From Phycisphaeraceae bacterium (GTDB lineage Bacteria; Planctomycetota; Phycisphaerae; Phycisphaerales; SM1A02), in contig JAHBWZ010000003.1 of the NCBI GenBank assembly GCA_019636755.1, positions 372,001 to 436,000 on the forward strand: 64,000 bases of DNA, in the 5' to 3' direction. This document shows, piece by piece, positions 32,831-40,651 of the stretch; the stretch's first letter is position 1, and the number at the start of each line of letters is the position of its first letter. A program made the position numbers and the translations under genes. The notes under the pieces were generated by a model that had not been told where the DNA came from, ran no database searches, and saw only the letters and a program-made list of their open reading frames with translations.

Positions 32831-33334
32831 TTACGCGACGCCGCGAATGCCGGTCAGCAGCCGCTCCAGGGCGCCGTCCGAGACAGCCGCCGGGGTAAGC
32901 CCGGGCATCGGCATGTGACGGCACAGCGCTTCGCCCAGCGCGAGCGGGTCGGACAGCACCACGAATGCAGGCACGCCGAGGACGTTCACGGCGAACCGCA
33001 GGGCCCGCCGCAGGTGTTCGCGCGTCGTCGCGAGCATGAGTTCACACGGCTCGAATCGGATCGGCAGCACTCGGAACTGCCACGCCTGACGCGGTGTGAC
33101 CATCGCCAGCGCGTCCGGGTCGATGCGCTCCGTCCGGGGATCGACACACCGGCTGAGTCGAACGTACTGATCAGCCCAGGCGTTCTCCACCACCACCGGG
33201 TCCACGCCGAAGAGTCGTTCGGCAAGCAGCCCGAACGGCTCGCCCGCGTGTGCCTGCGCTTCCAGGATCCGCGCCACCTGCGATGCGCTGAGAACGCCCG
33301 CCTCGACGAGCAGTTGACCGAGCCTGGGTTCCAT
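32831..33334 (-). CDS. Stand-alone GspE/PilB N-terminal domain (MshEN-like) protein
   Basis: A 167-residue protein beginning MEPRLGQLLVEAGVLSASQV, the repeat pattern of the N-terminal domain of type II secretion/type IV pilus ATPases (GspE, PilB, MshE); the second half, RIDPDALAMVTPRQAWQFRV with LPIRF, matches its second lobe. No ATPase core follows, so this is a free domain rather than a truncated GspE; no remnant of the ATPase is visible nearby. In MshE and relatives this domain binds c-di-GMP via RLGQxL-type motifs. The start at 33334 has GGAGGAGGA upstream. A partner could be the pseudopilin system at the beginning of the window, but that is only a guess. Confidence 0.75.
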   Translation of the reverse strand: MEPRLGQLLVEAGVLSASQVARILEAQAHAGEPFGLLAERLFGVDPVVVENAWADQYVRLSRCVDPRTERIDPDALAMVTPRQAWQFRVLPIRFEPCELMLATTREHLRRALRFAVNVLGVPAFVVLSDPLALGEALCRHMPMPGLTPAAVSDGALERLLTGIRGVA

Positions 33335-33632
33335 GCCGAACGGTCCTCCTCCGCCGCCCCTATCGACCGGGGCCCGGACGGCGCCAACGCGCCCGGCCGG
33401 CGCGGCGCCCGGACACCGGGCGATGCGTCCGGTTGTTCCGGTTGCGGGCCCCGGGGGAGCATCGTGACCCGCCTCTTCCGGACCATGCGCCGGGCGGTCG
33501 CGGGTCCCGAGGACGGATGGACCGGTGACGCCTGGACGGGGACCGGGAACGCGCGGCCCGTGTCGCAAAGGCCGGGAAGGCGAGGGCGCCGACCCGCTGG
33601 CCGTGGTTTCCCCGCAATTTTCCGTCAGCGCC

Positions 33633-33660
33633 TTCCGATCCGACGGCCTCGTGGTAGAGT
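33633..33660 (+). promoter_or_regulatory. Putative promoter of an orphan transcription unit
   Basis: TTCCGA (33633-33638), 16 bases, TAGAGT (33655-33660), predicted start near 33667. The hexamers resemble those of hflX and of the prepilin gene. The 33335-33632 stretch upstream shows no gene. Confidence 0.4.
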
Positions 33661-33666
33661 GACACA

Positions 33667-33973
33667 GTTCAGTGGGGGACTGGAGAAGGACGCAGTGCCA
33701 GGACCACTTCGGGCGGCACGGCGCACGATCGCGCCACGAAGCCCGCGCGACAGAACCCACCGGGGCCGGACACGGGCATGGCTGCCCGTGACTGCTCCGG
33801 CATCATGCTGCGCAGATCGTCGGCGGCACGCTCACGCCATTGGCAGACTGACACACTGACCACCACGGGCAGCGATGGATCCGCGACGGCCTTGCCGATC
33901 GGGCATCCACTCTTCAAACGCATCGTTGCCCGTTACTTCCAAGCCTCTCCCGTCAACGCGGGAGAGGTTTTTT
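33667..33973 (+). ncRNA. Candidate structured small RNA or small-ORF transcript
   Basis: About 307 bases bounded by a plausible promoter and a strong terminator, with no recognisable protein-coding gene. Local hairpins include a perfect 8-base stem with a 4-base loop (33771-33778 with 33783-33790), a 6-base stem (33900-33905 with 33927-33932) and the terminal stem. The motif ACGGGCA or CGGGCA recurs three times and its complement twice, so alternative pairings are possible. A 54-codon frame starts with GTG at 33695 behind GGAGAAGGA and stops at 33859; its product would be Arg/His-rich and unlike anything I know. I could not match it to RNase P RNA, tmRNA, SRP RNA or 6S RNA. Confidence 0.4.
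33944..33973 (+). terminator. Strong rho-independent terminator of the orphan unit
   Basis: A 9-base stem CCTCTCCCG/CGGGAGAGG (33944-33952, 33959-33967) with a 6-base loop is followed by six T residues (33968-33973). The T tract faces plus. The stop codon and last codons of the convergent M29 gene lie within this structure. Confidence 0.88.
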
Positions 33974-35107
33974 GTCCGCGCCCCCGGCGCCCAGCCGGTC
34001 GGGGTTGAGGTCGAGCAGGTCGTCGACGACGAACAGGCCGTCACGCCGGATCACGGTGCCGTCGAACTCGATGGTCCCGCCCCCGTACTCCGGGCGCTGG
34101 ATGAGCACGAGATCCCAGTGCACTTCCGATCGATTGCCGTTGTCCGCGTCCTCGTAGGCGCGCCCCGGGGTGAAGTGGATGGAGCCGGCGATCTTCTCGT
34201 CGAAGAGAATGTCCTTCATCGGCTCCAGGATGAAGGGATTGAAGCCGATCGCGAACTCGCCGACGTACCGTGCCCCCTCGTCGGTATCGAGGATCGCGCC
34301 GAGTTCCGCCTGGTTCTGATCACTCGTCGCCTGGACGATCCGTCCCTTCTCGAATCGGAGCCGGACATTCTTGAAGGAGATGCCGTTGTAGATCGTGGGC
34401 GTGTTGAAGTGGATCACGCCCTCGACGCTGTCCCGCACCGGGGCCGTGAAGCACTCCCCGTCGGGGATATTGTGCGTGCCCGTGCAGGGGCGGATCGGGA
34501 TGCCGCGGATGGAGAACGACAGGTCCGTATCGCCCGGACCGCGCAGTTGCACGCGGTCCGCCGCGTCCATCCGCGTCCGCAGCGGTTCGACGGCTCGGGC
34601 CATCCGTGCATAGTCCAGCGTGCAGACCCGGAAGTAGAAGTCCTCGAAGGTTTCGGTGGAGGCTTCCGCAAGCTGCGCCATGCTCGGCGTGGGCCAGCGC
34701 ATGACGCACCACTTCGTCCTGTTCACCCGCTGTTCGAAATGCACCGGACGCATGTACAGCCGGCCCTTCGCCTTCATGCGGTCGTCCTGAATACCGGCCA
34801 TCTCGCTCACGTTTGCCGCGCCGCGGATACCGATGTACGCCTGCATCCGCTTCATGCGCTCGAGGTCGTACTCCGCCCAGACGCGCAGGTTGTCGTCGCC
34901 CGCCGCCTCGTCAAGCGCGCGGATGATGCGGGTGTGACGGACGGCCACGTGCGGATGCCCCCCCGCCCGCCGCGCCGCCCGGACGATCGCCACGACGATG
35001 TCGTCCGGCACATCGAATGCCTCGATGAGGACGTGCTCACCCGCCTGGAGCGAGACAGAGTGACTGATCAGAAGGTCGGCGAGGGCGAGGCAGCGCGGAT
35101 CCGGCAT
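33953..35107 (-). CDS. M29-family aminopeptidase
   Basis: A 384-residue metallo-aminopeptidase of the thermophilic T/S family (AmpS, PepS). It begins MPDPRCLALADLLISHSVSL with QAGEHVLIE, the usual opening. Metal-site and signature segments are NIPDGECFTAP, GARYVGEFAIGFNP, HFTPGRAYEDA and SEVHWDLVLI, supplying the conserved Glu, Glu, His and Asp ligands. It releases N-terminal residues from peptides in the cytoplasm. ATG at 35107 is supported by AGGAG upstream and by a promoter TTGCCC-16-TATCAT; an open frame to 35581 precedes that promoter. Its last codons and stop overlap the convergent terminator at 33944-33973. Confidence 0.92.
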   Translation of the reverse strand: MPDPRCLALADLLISHSVSLQAGEHVLIEAFDVPDDIVVAIVRAARRAGGHPHVAVRHTRIIRALDEAAGDDNLRVWAEYDLERMKRMQAYIGIRGAANVSEMAGIQDDRMKAKGRLYMRPVHFEQRVNRTKWCVMRWPTPSMAQLAEASTETFEDFYFRVCTLDYARMARAVEPLRTRMDAADRVQLRGPGDTDLSFSIRGIPIRPCTGTHNIPDGECFTAPVRDSVEGVIHFNTPTIYNGISFKNVRLRFEKGRIVQATSDQNQAELGAILDTDEGARYVGEFAIGFNPFILEPMKDILFDEKIAGSIHFTPGRAYEDADNGNRSEVHWDLVLIQRPEYGGGTIEFDGTVIRRDGLFVVDDLLDLNPDRLGAGGADKKPLPR

Positions 35108-35194
35108 GGCGGAACGATGCTCCTGGTTCGGGTGACGGGGTCGGCGGCGGGCCCGCCGGCGCCGAAGCGGCCGACGGCGCCTCAGGGGGGGGCG

Positions 35195-35222
35195 ATGATA
35201 CCGGCGCGGGTCTGCGGGGCAA
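35195..35222 (-). promoter_or_regulatory. Promoter of the M29 aminopeptidase
   Basis: On the minus strand TTGCCC (35222-35217), 16 bases, TATCAT (35200-35195). The predicted leader is about 80 bases. Confidence 0.6.
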
Positions 35223-35291
35223 CCACGGCGGATCCGGCACCTCGTCCGCGCATCCGCCCGGCGCCGCGGCCAGTGTCGAGCGCCGCGCCGG

Positions 35292-36254
35292 TCACGGCGG
35301 CCCCGGCGCCGCGGAGGCACCATCCGCGTGAAGCACGCGGCGGAGCAGCCGACCGAACGGGCTTGCCTCACCCGCGGCGTCGCGGAACCAGAGCCGGACA
35401 TGCAGGTCCGGCGCGGCGGGATCGAACCGGAACCATCCCGCCCACCGCGAATCCTCGCGCTGGTCGCCGTTCCAGAACCCGTCCTCGGCGCGACCGTGGG
35501 CAATCCGGCTGCCGCGCGGCGGGAAGCGATCCCATCGCTCCTCGTGACTGCCGAGCAGCGCGGCATCCATGTCCGCCGCATCGCGCTCGTGCGACGTCGC
35601 CAGGATGATGACGTTGCGGGCGCGCGGCATGAACTGCCGCCACGCCCGGGCCAGCAGCCGCCGCATCCGGATCGTCTCGTCCGCGAATCCCTCCGGCAGC
35701 CCGATCATGACCGAGACATGCGGTCGGTCCCACGGGGCCACGATGAGGACGCCTCCGATCTCGCTGCCGTCCGCGTCATCGTGGACGACCAGTTCGTCGC
35801 CCACCCGCGCATGCCGGATGAACTCCTCCGCCTCTCGAACCAGGCGCTGCATCTGCCGGTCATCGACGCCGTCCCGCCATCGGACCGACACGATGTACGG
35901 TCGCATGATCCGCTCGAGCAGGCGCAGGCGTGCTGAGATCGTCACCTGCCGGTCGGTCCCGTCCGTGACCAGGCGCTTGACGTGCACATAGAAGGACTGG
36001 TCGTCGGCAACCACCCGGAAGTCGCAGCCCCGACCCTCCGGCGTGGGCGCCTCCCGCGTCAGCGCGCAGCCCTCGGCCAGCAGCGTGCGCGCGATGATCG
36101 CCTCCGCCAGCAGGTCCAGGAACGTCCGATCTCGCTGATGCGATCGGAGCGTCTCCCGGAGCGGGGCCAGCGGATGTGCGCCGGTCCACCCGGCGATGTC
36201 CCGGGCGACCGCCGGATGCACGATGTCGCTGAACTGACCGAGCGGCGCGCTCAC
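35292..36254 (-). CDS. Protein of unknown function, possible PD-(D/E)XK nuclease-like fold
   Basis: A 320-residue soluble protein I cannot name. Residues 45-95 carry LLAEAIIARTLLAEG, then GRGCDFRVVADDQ, then SFYVHVKRL. The spacing of E51, D78 and the strand ending in K93 resembles the helix-Glu, Asp, (E/Q/x)xK core of PD-(D/E)XK nucleases, though the residue before VK is His, not Glu or Gln. The second half (GVLIVAPWDRPHVSVMIGLP and MPRARNVIILATSHERDAAD) looks like another alpha/beta region. The GTG start at 36254 overlaps the hflX stop (GTGA), so it is probably translated with hflX. Function and activity are open. Confidence 0.6.
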   Translation of the reverse strand: MSAPLGQFSDIVHPAVARDIAGWTGAHPLAPLRETLRSHQRDRTFLDLLAEAIIARTLLAEGCALTREAPTPEGRGCDFRVVADDQSFYVHVKRLVTDGTDRQVTISARLRLLERIMRPYIVSVRWRDGVDDRQMQRLVREAEEFIRHARVGDELVVHDDADGSEIGGVLIVAPWDRPHVSVMIGLPEGFADETIRMRRLLARAWRQFMPRARNVIILATSHERDAADMDAALLGSHEERWDRFPPRGSRIAHGRAEDGFWNGDQREDSRWAGWFRFDPAAPDLHVRLWFRDAAGEASPFGRLLRRVLHADGASAAPGPP

Positions 36255-37666
36255 GTGGCGTGCAGCCGATGGTGCGGCGGAATCCGCGGGACACCCGGGT
36301 CCGACGGCACGTCGAACCGCCGTCTCGCCGAGGCGGACGGCTCACCGTCGGTCCGGAGTTCGGTCGAGAGCGCTGCGAGCCGGTCGAACTGCCGCGCGCC
36401 GATCCGGCACCGGTAGCGGGCCCGCCCGTCGTCCCAGGCGCGGGAGAGAATCTCGGTCCGCCGCTCGATGAAGTTGACCGCACGCCCGTCCGACGACGGC
36501 AGTTCGATCTCGACCTCGCGGACCGGCCCGATGGCACGGTCGCGCACGGCCTCCGCCAGTTCCGCGAGTCCCTCCCCGGTCACCGCGCTGACCGCGATCG
36601 CCTCGGGCCACCGGTTGAGCAGGACCAGCAGGTCGGTCCGCCGCTCCAGCCGGTCGACCTTGTTGAGAACGAGCAGCCGCGGCTGACCCGCGGCGCCGAT
36701 CTCGTCGAGTGTCCTGCGCACGATGTCGAGCTGCATCTCCGCGGTCCGGTCCGCCGCGTCGACGACGAGCAGCAGGAGCTGGGCATCGATCGCCTCCTCG
36801 AGCGTGGAGCGGAATGAGGCGACGAGATGGTGCGGCAGGTCCCGGATGAACCCGACGGTATCCGAGAGCATGACGCTCTCTCCCCCGCCGACATCCCACC
36901 GCTCGACCCGCGTCGAGAGCGTCGCGAAGAGCTGGTCGTGGGCGAATGCCCCGCCGGCGGTCAGCCGGTTGAAGAGCGTGGACTTTCCCGCGTTGGTGTA
37001 GCCGACCAGCCCGACCGTGAAGTGCTCCGCATTGCGGCGATCCACTTCCATGGCCGTGCGCTTCTCGATCCCGGCGAGTTCGTGCCGGAGCTGGCGGAGC
37101 CTCGACTTCGCCAGGCGGCGATCGATCTCGAGCTGCTGTTCGCCGGGACCGCGGGTCCCGATTCCCACCGGGGCACCGCCCGCCACGCGTTCCAGGTGCG
37201 ACCACATGGCCCGGAGGCGAGGATAGGTGTACTCAACCTGCGCGATCTCGACCTGCAGCCGGGCCGCGCGCGTCGTGGCGCGCCGCGCAAAGATGTCGAG
37301 GATGAGTTCACTGCGATCGATGATCTTGATCGCCAGTGCCGGCTGCTTCTCCGGGTTCAGGTCCTCCTCGAGCGCCCGGATCTGCGACGGCGAGAGATCG
37401 TTGTCGAAGATGGCCAGCGTCGCCCGGGTCGAACCGATCAGGTCTGCCAGTTCTCCCACCTTGCCTTTGCCGAGGTAGGTCCTCGGGTCGGGCGATCCGC
37501 GGTTCTGCTGCAGTTCGCCGACCACGGCCGCGCCGGCCGACTCCGCCAGTGCCCGGAGTTCCCGGAGCGGATCCGCTTCCTCGATCCAGCGTCCCGGCAG
37601 GTGAACGTGGACCAGGACGGCCCGTTCACTCACCACCTTGAGTTGTTCGCGCAGAGGCTGCGACAT
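36251..37666 (-). CDS. hflX: GTPase HflX
   Basis: A 471-residue ribosome-associated GTPase that splits or rescues stalled ribosomes under stress. The N-terminal HflX domain has DPRTYLGKGKVGELADLI and IFDNDLSPSQIRALEED, with RATTRAARLQVEIAQVEYTY leading to the coiled-coil. The G domain has G1 GYTNAGKST, G3 DTVGFIRDLPH and G4 LNKVD. GTRGPGEQQLEIDRR is the diagnostic linker. The C-terminal domain ends in a Pro/Arg-rich tail. The promoter lies directly before ATG 37666 and there is little room for a leader. The downstream nuclease-like gene is translationally coupled. Confidence 0.96.
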   Translation of the reverse strand: MSQPLREQLKVVSERAVLVHVHLPGRWIEEADPLRELRALAESAGAAVVGELQQNRGSPDPRTYLGKGKVGELADLIGSTRATLAIFDNDLSPSQIRALEEDLNPEKQPALAIKIIDRSELILDIFARRATTRAARLQVEIAQVEYTYPRLRAMWSHLERVAGGAPVGIGTRGPGEQQLEIDRRLAKSRLRQLRHELAGIEKRTAMEVDRRNAEHFTVGLVGYTNAGKSTLFNRLTAGGAFAHDQLFATLSTRVERWDVGGGESVMLSDTVGFIRDLPHHLVASFRSTLEEAIDAQLLLLVVDAADRTAEMQLDIVRRTLDEIGAAGQPRLLVLNKVDRLERRTDLLVLLNRWPEAIAVSAVTGEGLAELAEAVRDRAIGPVREVEIELPSSDGRAVNFIERRTEILSRAWDDGRARYRCRIGARQFDRLAALSTELRTDGEPSASARRRFDVPSDPGVPRIPPHHRLHAT

Positions 37667-37675
37667 CCGCCCACG

Positions 37676-37704
37676 ATTCTACAGGCGTCTCCGCCGGGAT
37701 CGAA
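37676..37704 (-). promoter_or_regulatory. Promoter of hflX
   Basis: On the minus strand TTCGAT (37704-37699), 17 bases, TAGAAT (37681-37676). The ATG begins 9 bases after the -10, so the mRNA has almost no leader. Confidence 0.6.
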
Positions 37705-37770
37705 TCCCCGCACCCGACGACGGCCACGCGCGGCCGCCCCGGTCTCGCTCGGTTCGCGGTGCTTCCGGGC

Positions 37771-37776
37771 TACACT
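37771..37776 (+). promoter_or_regulatory. Possible -10 box of ctpA
   Basis: TACACT about 84 bases before the GTG start. No good -35 at standard spacing. Confidence 0.3.
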
Positions 37777-37859
37777 CGGCCGCCGTCAGGCTCGCCCGTC
37801 CCGCCGGATGCCCGTCGATCGCGCCCGGCCGGCGTGGTCGTACCCCGGAGACGAACCCA

Positions 37860-39548
37860 GTGAAGCCGCGCCCCATCCTCGCGCCCGCCCTCTTCTTCTC
37901 GCTCGCCGCCATCCTTCTCGTCACGCTGCCGCGCGCGATCGCGAGCCGGGCCAGCGACTACGACTGGTTCGATCCGATCCTCGAGATCCGGCGCCACATC
38001 ATGCAGAGCTACGTCGATGCGCCGGATGATGCTGATCTGCATACCGGCACGATCGAGGGCATGCTCGGGGCGCTGAACGATCCCTACACGCAATTCATCC
38101 CGCCCGCGGACACGACGGAGTTCAACAAGCAGCTCCGCGGCACCTACGCGGGCATCGGTGCCGAGGTGAACCAGCGCGACGGGTACCTCATGATCGTCTC
38201 ACCGATGGAGGAGTCGCCCGCGCTGCGCGCCGGCATTCTCGCCGGCGACCTGGTGATCGAGATCGAGGGCGTCTCCACCTACCAGAAGCCGATCCAGGAG
38301 TGCATCAACCTGCTGACGGGCGAGGCCGGCACGCCGGTGACCGTGAAGGTCCGGCATCTCGACGGGACGGAGCAGACGATCACGCTGGTCCGGGAGCACA
38401 TCATCACGCGGACCGTGCGCGGGCTCTGGCGCGTCGGCGACCAGTGGTCCTGGTGCCTCGACGGGGACCTGGGGATCGCGTACGTGCGCATCACGCAGTT
38501 CAACGCGTCGACCGCGCACGAACTCGCCGACGCGCTCAGCACGGCGCTTGCGACCTCGGGACTGAACGGACTGGTGCTCGACCTGCGCGACAACCCCGGC
38601 GGCGGACTGCCGGTCGCGGTCGCGGTCGCGGATCTCTTCCTTCCCTCGGGGACGATCGTCAGCATCCATCCGCGGATGGGAACCGGCGAGACATTCCGCG
38701 CCTCCGCCCCCGGCACGCTGCCCGACTTCCCGATGGTGATCCTCGTCAACGGGAACTCGGCCTCGGCGAGCGAGATCGTCGCCGGCGCGCTGCAGGAAGC
38801 GGGACGCGCGAAGGTCCTGGGGACCCGCACGTTCGGCAAGGGCTCGGTGCAGGAGGTCCGGCCGCTCGAGTACGGCGCCGGCACGCTCAAACTCACGACC
38901 GCGTACTACCACCTTCCGAGCGGCCGGATCATCCACCGGCGACAGGATGCGACGACCTGGGGTGTCGATCCGGATCCGGGCTTCGTGGTGGCGGTCTCCG
39001 ACGTGGACTACCGGACGATGATGCGCAACCGACGGGAGTTCGAGATCATCCGCGCCCGGGGCGTCAGCGCCGACGGCGCCGTCGATCGCTGCGCGAGCGC
39101 TGACTGGATCCGCGGGACACTCGCCGACACGCAACTCGCCGTGGCTGCGGACGTGCTTGCGGCCCGGTTGCGCGGTGAACCTTGGCCGACCGCCCCGTCC
39201 GACGACCCGGCGCAGACCGCCTTCCGGCAGGAGATCGGCCGGGCCACCGCCATGCGGATGCACCTCTATCAGCAGCTCGATGAACTCGAGCGCCGGATCG
39301 AGCAACTGGAGGGCGTCGCCGCGGAGGCGGGTGCGCGCCGGCTGATTCCGGAAGGCGTGGACCTCGCCGAGGGCACGATCGAGATCCGTGACCGGGCGGG
39401 CGCCGTCGTCGCCACATTCATCATCGAAGGCGGCGACGTCGGGCTCGCCCTCCGCACGCTCGACCTCACGCCCGCGATCGCCGCGCCGGCCGGACCGGGA
39501 GAGCCGGTCGCGCCACCGGTATCCCCGGAGACCGCATCCGACCGATGA
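37860..39548 (+). CDS. Carboxy-terminal processing protease (S41 family)
   Basis: A 562-residue exported serine protease of the CtpA/Prc type. The N-terminus after GTG (KPRPILAPALFFSLAAILLV) is a signal/anchor. DPYTQFIPP leads into a PDZ domain (GIGAEVNQRDGYLMIVSPM). The S41 core has catalytic S302 in GNSASASEI and K327 in RTFGKGSVQ, 25 residues apart as in plant D1 protease, so the Ser-Lys dyad is intact. After about residue 470 is a charged helical extension (QQLDELERRIEQLEG), probably coiled coil, not found in all Ctp enzymes. GTG at 37860 with GGAG upstream is preferred over the long frame from 37638. Its TGA overlaps the tsaD ATG. Confidence 0.93.
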   Translation: MKPRPILAPALFFSLAAILLVTLPRAIASRASDYDWFDPILEIRRHIMQSYVDAPDDADLHTGTIEGMLGALNDPYTQFIPPADTTEFNKQLRGTYAGIGAEVNQRDGYLMIVSPMEESPALRAGILAGDLVIEIEGVSTYQKPIQECINLLTGEAGTPVTVKVRHLDGTEQTITLVREHIITRTVRGLWRVGDQWSWCLDGDLGIAYVRITQFNASTAHELADALSTALATSGLNGLVLDLRDNPGGGLPVAVAVADLFLPSGTIVSIHPRMGTGETFRASAPGTLPDFPMVILVNGNSASASEIVAGALQEAGRAKVLGTRTFGKGSVQEVRPLEYGAGTLKLTTAYYHLPSGRIIHRRQDATTWGVDPDPGFVVAVSDVDYRTMMRNRREFEIIRARGVSADGAVDRCASADWIRGTLADTQLAVAADVLAARLRGEPWPTAPSDDPAQTAFRQEIGRATAMRMHLYQQLDELERRIEQLEGVAAEAGARRLIPEGVDLAEGTIEIRDRAGAVVATFIIEGGDVGLALRTLDLTPAIAAPAGPGEPVAPPVSPETASDR

Positions 39549-40624
39549 CCGGCTCTGATTCCGGCGGACTCATCCTCGGCATCGAGACGTCCTGCGACGA
39601 GACCGCGGCTGCGATCGTCCGTCAGGGCCGCGATGTTCTGGCCGACACGGTCTGGTCGCAGCACGAGGTCCATCGCCGGTTCGGCGGCATCGTGCCCGAA
39701 CTCGCCAGCCGTGCCCACGTGGAGCGCATCCTGCCGGTCCTCGATGAGACGATGCGCGCGGCGGCCCTGGAGTGGCGGGACCTCAGCGCGATCGCCGTGA
39801 CTGCGGAACCCGGGCTGATCGGCTCGCTCCTCATCGGGCTCACCGCCGGCAAGGCGCTCGCGTGGTCGACCGGCGTACCGCTCATCGGCGTCAACCATGT
39901 CCACGCACACCTGTACGCGGCGCTGCTCAACGGAGACCCGCTCGACGGGCAGGCGCTCGGCCTGGTCGTGTCGGGCGGCCACTCGAGCCTGTTCCGGCTG
40001 GACCCCGGCTTCCGACCGCGCGAGATCGGCCGCACGATCGACGACGCGGTGGGCGAGGCGTTCGACAAGGCCGCGACGATTCTCGGCCTTGGACAGCCCG
40101 GGGGGCCCGCCATCGATCGACTGGCGCGCTGCGGAAACGACCGCGCCGTCGACCTCCCGGTTGCGCAACTCGGGTCGGGCCGGTTCGATTTCTCCTTCAG
40201 CGGACTGAAGACGGCGCTTCTGTACGCCGTCGAAGGTGTGCCCGCGCCGCCGGACCGCGCGCGGCGCGCGGCATCGGGACGGTCCCATCCGGCGCCCGAG
40301 CCGCTGGACGATACGCGCCGACGCGACCTCGCCGCCTCCTTCGAGCGCGCGGCGGTCCGCGCGGTGACACGCACGGTGGACAGGGCGCTGGACGCGCACG
40401 ACGATACCCGGGTACTGATCGCCGGCGGCGGAGTGACGGCGAACTCACGGCTTCGACAGGAACTCGCGCTGCTGTGCGAACGGCGCGGCGTGACGCTCCG
40501 CCTGCCGCCACCTCGCTGGTGCCTGGACAACGCGGCCATGATCGCGGGCATCGCCTGGCTGCGCGCCGCGCGCGGAGAGCACGACGATCTGGCACTCCCC
40601 GCCCGCGCGGTCGTTCCTCGGTGA
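39545..40624 (+). CDS. tsaD: tRNA N6-adenosine threonylcarbamoyltransferase TsaD
   Basis: A 359-residue ASKHA-fold enzyme that transfers threonylcarbamoyl to A37 of ANN-decoding tRNAs. The N-terminus GLILGIETSCDETAAAIV is the family hallmark. The metal ligands are H118 and H122 in NHVHAHLYAAL; VSGGHSSLF, DDAVGEAFDKAA and FSFSGLKTA complete the signature; the C-terminal RWCLDNAAMIAGIAW has the last aspartate. The ATG overlaps the ctpA stop (ATGA), so the two are coupled. No tsaB, tsaC or tsaE is seen here. Confidence 0.97.
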   Translation: MTGSDSGGLILGIETSCDETAAAIVRQGRDVLADTVWSQHEVHRRFGGIVPELASRAHVERILPVLDETMRAAALEWRDLSAIAVTAEPGLIGSLLIGLTAGKALAWSTGVPLIGVNHVHAHLYAALLNGDPLDGQALGLVVSGGHSSLFRLDPGFRPREIGRTIDDAVGEAFDKAATILGLGQPGGPAIDRLARCGNDRAVDLPVAQLGSGRFDFSFSGLKTALLYAVEGVPAPPDRARRAASGRSHPAPEPLDDTRRRDLAASFERAAVRAVTRTVDRALDAHDDTRVLIAGGGVTANSRLRQELALLCERRGVTLRLPPPRWCLDNAAMIAGIAWLRAARGEHDDLALPARAVVPR

Positions 40625-40637
40625 TCGGCCGCCGCGG

Positions 40638-40643
40638 TATGCT
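40638..40643 (+). promoter_or_regulatory. Possible leaderless -10 box of the VOC-release-factor fusion
   Basis: TATGCT is followed by eight bases and the GTG at 40652. No Shine-Dalgarno is present. Confidence 0.3.
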
Positions 40644-40651
40644 GCGCTCCC

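Noticed and set aside
33667-33973. Assignment of the orphan unit to RNase P RNA, tmRNA, SRP RNA or 6S RNA
   Set aside because: None of their conserved sequence blocks (for example the P4 helix of RNase P or the GGAAG tetraloop region of SRP RNA) is visible.
33778-34008. Small ATG frame through the terminator at 33944-33973
   Set aside because: It would have to be translated across the terminator hairpin and T tract, and no Shine-Dalgarno precedes it.
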